Shown: one piece after another, positions 45,262 through 49,539 of the stretch
How positions within the stretch are numbered: the stretch's first letter is position 1
Layout of the letters: the number at the start of each line of letters is the position of its first letter
Origin: Mesaphorura yosii
Lineage: Eukaryota > Arthropoda > Collembola > Poduromorpha > Tullbergiidae
Length of the DNA stretch: 49,539 nucleotides
NCBI GenBank assembly: GCA_009869945.1
Contig: WIXG01000486.1
Coordinates: 1-49,539 of the forward strand
Direction: 5' to 3'
The notes under the pieces: model-generated
The model's database searches: none
What the model was told of the DNA's origin: nothing
What the model saw: the letters and a program-made list of their open reading frames with translations, nothing else
Position numbers and translations under genes: made by a program

Positions 45262-46626
45262 TCAATTGGAGAACGGAAAACAGCTCACCGTCCCATCCCG
45301 CCGACACTGGCCTTGTAATCCAGTGTACACGTTCTCACAGCATTTCTCCACATCGCGATCCTGTCTTGATTGGTAGTAGCGCGAGAATACTGCCCCAGCA
45401 CAAAGATGTGTGCATTCAGGGTACCGATTTGGTCGAGGTGGTTTTGGCTCTGTCCTTGAATTTGCGAGCAATGTCGCGATATGATCGTAGAATTCCTCTG
45501 ACTTCTTCACTTCCAGTGAGATTGAACAGATCGCTCTTCCTTCCGGCTCAATACAGTGCCCATTTGGTCCCGCAAACAAAGTATGGCAGCATCGGTTTAC
45601 AGCTCTCTCTTGCCCCGGTGACCTTTTCCCCAAACAGTGACCATCACAATCGCTGAACTGACCACTGATCGAGTTCGGAGTGGCCAAATCTTCAAAATCA
45701 GCTGTGGCCAAGTCAATGTACCCAATTTGACTCACATAATTAACATGCATGAAAACTGAAGCCTGACCCCCAATAATATAGATTCGATTCCGCGCCTGGA
45801 CGCAGGCAAAGTGTATTAGACCATCAGGCCAGTTTTCTACCCTTGTCTGTTTTATTTCCAGGCTGTCCGGGCTGAACTGAACAAGTCTGCCACCTCCAAC
45901 AATGTAGACTTTGGAATCCGAGCCCAACACCGCCCGAGGGAACTCAAATTTGAACGGAATGGTTGCGTTTACGCGTGTTATGCGGGAAGTGACCGGGTTA
46001 TACGCCAGAATATCGTCACTCCACCCAGCTGAGCGCCCAACCCAACCGCCAAACACGTACACAAGTCCTTGACTGGGAACCCAAACTGCTGCCGCATCAT
46101 CTCTCGTTTCTGGGAGCAAGGCGGCCACTTTCACGGACGAAGCTTCGGTAAAACTGTAAATCTTGTCCAAATCCTTGACTTCAGTGCTGTAGCCTCCAAT
46201 CAGGTAGGCACTCTTAGCCGAAGTATCCTAGACTGCGGTTGTGCCCACAATTGTATGGGGAAAGGAGCCAACCTGTGTGAAATTCCCATGCACGGTTGAG
46301 TATTTCCAAATGGCCGAAGAGCGTTCATCATCCCCAAACAAATGGCGTGTTATAGTGAGCTGACCACCAAAATAGTAAATGTCTTCGGAATTGGCCAACA
46401 AAGCTGCACCATTTCCAAAGGCCGTAAAGTTTCCAATTCTGTCTAGCAGACCAGTTGCAATAGAATATTTGTGTATAACTATTTTGATATCCGCCGAGGA
46501 TGTAAATTGAGTCTTCAGTCTGAGAGATGTGGAACAATTCCTGAAGTGCGCAGCTTGGCTGGATAAATTGATAAAAATTATCAAGAATACGATTAGCAAA
46601 GTGCAAGAAGCACAGAGTTTAGCCAT
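45262..46626 (-). pseudogene. Secreted kelch-repeat protein with twin Cys-rich modules, in-frame TAG
   Basis: One frame of 455 codons from ATG 46626 is interrupted only by TAG at 46230-46228 (GTC TAG GAT). Signal peptide MAKLCASCTLLIVFLIIFIN. About six kelch motifs flank the stop: DIYYFGGQ before; AYLIGGYS, LVYVFGGW, KVYIVGGG and RIYIIGGQ after. The C-terminus carries two similar modules, SDCDGHC...RCCHTLF...GHC...ICS and CTHLCAG...KCCENVY...GQC...VSC, with a shared C-x3-C-x(n)-CC-x(n)-C-x(n)-C pattern. CAG to TAG would be a single transition. The blade straddling the stop is intact in sequence, so inactivation is recent, or the stop is polymorphic or an error. Extracellular; ligand unknown. 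Confidence 0.65.
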
Positions 46627-47707
46627 TTTTACTACCGCTTTCTGTATTTTCTAAACTTGAAGTGAATGTAAAAAAAGGTTTTTAACGTCATTTCTTCACA
46701 AAAGTGTTAACAATTCTGAAGAAAATCCAGCGCCACAGGCAAAAAACTGTGTGGAGAAGGCAGTTAGGATGGAAACCAGTTTTTAACAGGCTCATTAATT
46801 TATGACAGTGTTCTGCCGAGTTGACAGTGCTTAGCTACCACAACAGAGATAAATTCTACACGCTGTCTTTTAATTTTTTTTATCTTTTAGTGACGTTTTA
46901 ATGGCTATCGTACATGTTGGGAATATGAGAACTGGTTGTCATGTCAATTGTGTAGCGAATAATACAAAGGCTAGAAATACCAGCCACGGGTGGCTTGTAC
47001 CTGAAATGAGTAAATTTTCCATGAATTTGAAGCGAAATGAACGTCAGGCTTTGAAATCGTTGCCAATCTAATTACAAACACAGTATGAGCCAAATACCGC
47101 AACACAATATTTTCACGGGGCCTTGGTTATGTATATTACATCACGGTGACTAGCATTCTGAATGAATACATCCTACGCCTGAAGATGGCGTACGTGTACG
47201 GAACAGGTCATACTCAAGTACTGTGCTGTGACAATTCTAAACACTTTATTCAATAGAACGCTTGTCCAAACATTCCTTCCACTTCCGAAATGTACCTTCG
47301 AGACAGACTGTTAGATCAAAAGTGAAGCATTTTTATGTTGCTATGTTTTCATAATTGTTGTTGAGTTCTTTGTGTTACTGCCCATGTTTCCTTTGACACA
47401 AGTGCACAAGCTCGCCTGCACGTTCATTGAGAGCTCACGTAAATGCCATGCAAAGAGGGACACAGTTTCATCTCGAGTGCTGAAGAATACAGTGGGACAA
47501 ATTTATAATGTAGATCTCTCATCCTGATTATGACTACGTCTCAGATTATTCAGTTTGAGGCTACCATATTTCTGTCACTGAATTTCAAATCTGTGTAAAT
47601 ATTTATTCGGCACATGTTAATTGGGCGAGCGACAGCGAAGTCATCATACTCTACAAAAACCGATTTTTGTGACGAGTATATCTCTGACACTATTGGACAG
47701 ATTGACC
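46627..47707. other. Intergenic, no recognised gene
   Basis: No coding sequence, RNA or repeat seen. Includes the presumed promoter of the minus-strand kelch gene immediately above 46626. Confidence 0.5.
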
Positions 47708-48321
47708 CCAAAGGATCATATAAGTTCCCACGTAAATTTGGGCCCAACACAAATCCTCAAAGTGGCCATACTAGTGCATGCGCCTCTTTAGTGCGCACAA
47801 TTTGAGTATAGGGCTTGGGGTCCGGAAATGTTAGGCAGCGGAGTTACAGCCCGCTGAAGGTGCAAAAAAGTGCTTTTTTCGCCAAAAATCGACAACTTCA
47901 AATATTTGTATCTCCCGCCTGCCGTAAAAGGACTTCGTGGGTTCACACTGTTGTTGGCCTAACTCTATTTCCACATCAATCTACCCAGCAGTCAAAATGT
48001 GACAATTGGTCTCCTTTGGAACGCCAGTGTTTTTACAGGAAGGCTTGCTCCCGGACGACCCTTTCCACAAAACATCTCCCAATTGTGGGCTACAAAATAC
48101 ACTCACCCCGACGACCTCCTTTTACGGTAGGCGGGAGATACAAATATTTGAAGTTGTCGATTTTTGGCGAAAAAAGCACTTTTTGCACCTTCAGCGGGCT
48201 GCAACTCCGCTGCCTAACATTTCCGGACCCCAAGCCCTATACTCAAATTGTGCGCACTGAAGAGGCGCATGCACTAATATGGTCGGCCAAATTTGGGCCC
48301 AGGGCTTATATGATCCTTTGG
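47708..48321. mobile_element. Long-terminal-inverted-repeat (foldback/MITE-type) element
   Basis: Arms of about 220 bases (47708-47940 and about 48105-48321) are near-perfect reverse complements around a 160-base unique centre. They share CCAAAGGATCATATAAG at the tips, AAATTTGGGCCCA, ATAGGGCTTGGGGTCCGGAA, TGCAAAAAAGTGC, AATATTTGTATCTCCCGCC and CCGTAAAAGGA. No obvious target duplication flanks the tips. The 202-codon open frame through it is a by-product. Confidence 0.85.
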
Positions 48322-48874
48322 CACGTTGCCTTTAGCATGCAGATGTCGTCACCAACCCAAGTTATGACCATTCGAAGTTGGATCCGTGCATTTCAACGAA
48401 AACTGCTGTTTCTAAGGTCTTAGGTGGGATGTTTGACTGGAATTTGATAAATTTGTAGTTAAGACTCATTTCAGTGAGGTCAAATATTTTGGCACCATTC
48501 ATATTTGCAAGTTTCTGCTCTTTAATTCGGTCGTGCACTGTACTCGACAACATATTACTTGAGTGGTTAAAAGTGGGACTGAAGTACCGACTCCGCTACC
48601 AAAATGCCTACTCGTGACAGAAGACTCAGAAAGAATTAACGTCGATGCATGGCTGCTTTAAGATCAAAGGGTTAAAAATCCCCAAATGGGAAATTCGAAG
48701 AACTGTTTGAGCAAAAAATGAAGGCTCTCAGCTTCTACTCGTGCAAAAGCTGCAGGAGAAAGGCAAGTAATTTTGTGTTCGTTAGCAGATTTGTGGGCCA
48801 GAAAGTGTGAAGGACGCTAATTATCGAATTTTCAGATTTTATAATTCTCATCTACAAATTGCACCCATTGTTCA

Positions 48875-49441
48875 AAATACGTTGATTTGTATTCTGATGC
48901 CAACAATATGGACCCTGGGTCAGTACCTTTCGAGCTGAAGTGTTTGTCTCCCCTTGAAGAGATACTGATTACCAAGGTATAATTCATTTCTGATTTATCA
49001 TTTCACGTTATTTGGAGGCATACTGAATTGCATGTACTTAATTCTTCAAAGATTCACCCGGTCATGCTTGTTTACAAAACGAAGGGTCAGCAACTTCACT
49101 ACAGCGGACATGTTATTAACTTGCTACAAAATGTAAAGGCCTTCTCAAAGAAACTTCCCGATATCGACACGGCTGTCAACCCTACTCTGGTCATTCGTAA
49201 ACAAGGTCAAGTAACTGGCACTCACACGGAGTTTCGTGTAAAAAATGCACTGTTATGGTTGAAGAAGAACAATGAGTACTACAAAGATTTGACTGTGGAT
49301 TGGATTAACTTGGAACGGTTACCGTTGGATGGGAACTGGTACACCGAAATGCCTGGAATCGACACAATTGGCGAAGAGCATGAGGAGAGTGCTGAGGGTG
49401 TGATCACCACAAATGTTCCTTTGTTACATCCATGTGCCTGA
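48875..49441 (+). mobile_element. Helitron protein fragment (DUF6570 region)
   Basis: 48875-48976 reads KYVDLYSDANNMDPGSVPFE and LSPLEEILITK. It joins through a 75-base GT-AG interval to 49052-49441, which reads IHPVMLVYKTKGQQLHYSGH, NVKAFSKKLPDID, NALLWLKKNNEYYKDL and LPLDGNWYTEMPG. This is the conserved region N-terminal to the Helitron Rep domain in animal Helitron helicase-like proteins. The frame stops at 49441; the Rep/helicase parts would lie beyond the window or are lost. Host capture or decay cannot be judged here. Confidence 0.75.
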
Positions 49442-49539
49442 CTGGCCACGCCAGAGGACATTTTATGGTTCAAGTCTGTTCCCCTTCGAGGTCAGGTCAC
49501 AATCACGATCACGATCACAAAGTCGATTTTCAGAATTCC

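Noticed and set aside
47815..48423. 202-codon open frame
   Set aside because: Runs through both arms of the inverted-repeat element; no domain.
1..49539. CRISPR arrays, operons, riboswitches, rRNA or complete tRNA genes
   Set aside because: None seen; the sequence is eukaryotic with spliced genes.

Overview
The window is nuclear DNA from an arthropod. It carries insect-type 7-TM gustatory receptor genes, peritrophin-type chitin-binding (CBM14) domains, an SLC6 amino-acid transporter, short GT-AG introns and several eukaryotic DNA transposons. The style of the chemoreceptors, the secreted kelch proteins and the receptor kinase suggests a non-insect hexapod such as a springtail; that is inference, because no marker gene is present.

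Layout. 1-6.4 kb: a single-exon 7-TM chemoreceptor-like gene, a hAT transposase relic and two damaged genes (a membrane EGF-like gene with an in-frame TGA, and a kelch plus CBM14 gene with two frame breaks). 6.5-8.7 kb: one exon-like block on the minus strand and repeats. 8.7-21.0 kb: a 13-exon gene that I assembled exon by exon in phase. It encodes a membrane protein with an N-terminal LPMO-like copper-site domain, EGF repeats, a DOMON domain split by an acidic EPEGEP repeat, a second DOMON, a SEA-like domain, one TM helix and a His-rich tail, and it has an alternative short last exon. 21.4-22.8 kb: small minus-strand orphan genes. 23.3-24.1 kb: a secreted Gly-rich protein with a DUF5648-type domain. 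24.4-26.0 kb: a decayed minus-strand gene. 26.26-26.48 kb: a second copy of the 3' end and flank of the first chemoreceptor. 27.2-28.5 kb: a gustatory receptor. 28.8-33.1 kb: a CACTA/EnSpm-like transposon with matching termini, a 2-bp target duplication, an intact transposase and a DUF4806-type companion. 34.5-37.3 kb: an 11-exon SLC6 transporter. 37.7-38.9 kb: a multi-TM orphan on the minus strand. 40.1-41.1 kb: a mucin-like CBM14 protein. 41.6-43.8 kb: a receptor tyrosine kinase with an unusual catalytic loop. 45.3-46.6 kb: a secreted kelch gene with an in-frame TAG, minus strand. 47.7-48.3 kb: a long-inverted-repeat element. 48.9-49.4 kb: a Helitron protein fragment that runs toward the window edge.

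The most unusual signal is a short repeat family that lies inside introns of two unrelated genes (the LPMO/DOMON gene and the SLC6 gene). In five introns its 3' end forms the splice acceptor, and one 324-bp intron consists of three tandem copies. This looks like introner-like intron creation or colonisation. The genes are not an operon; extracellular matrix, chitin and sensory functions dominate, with no shared pathway visible.
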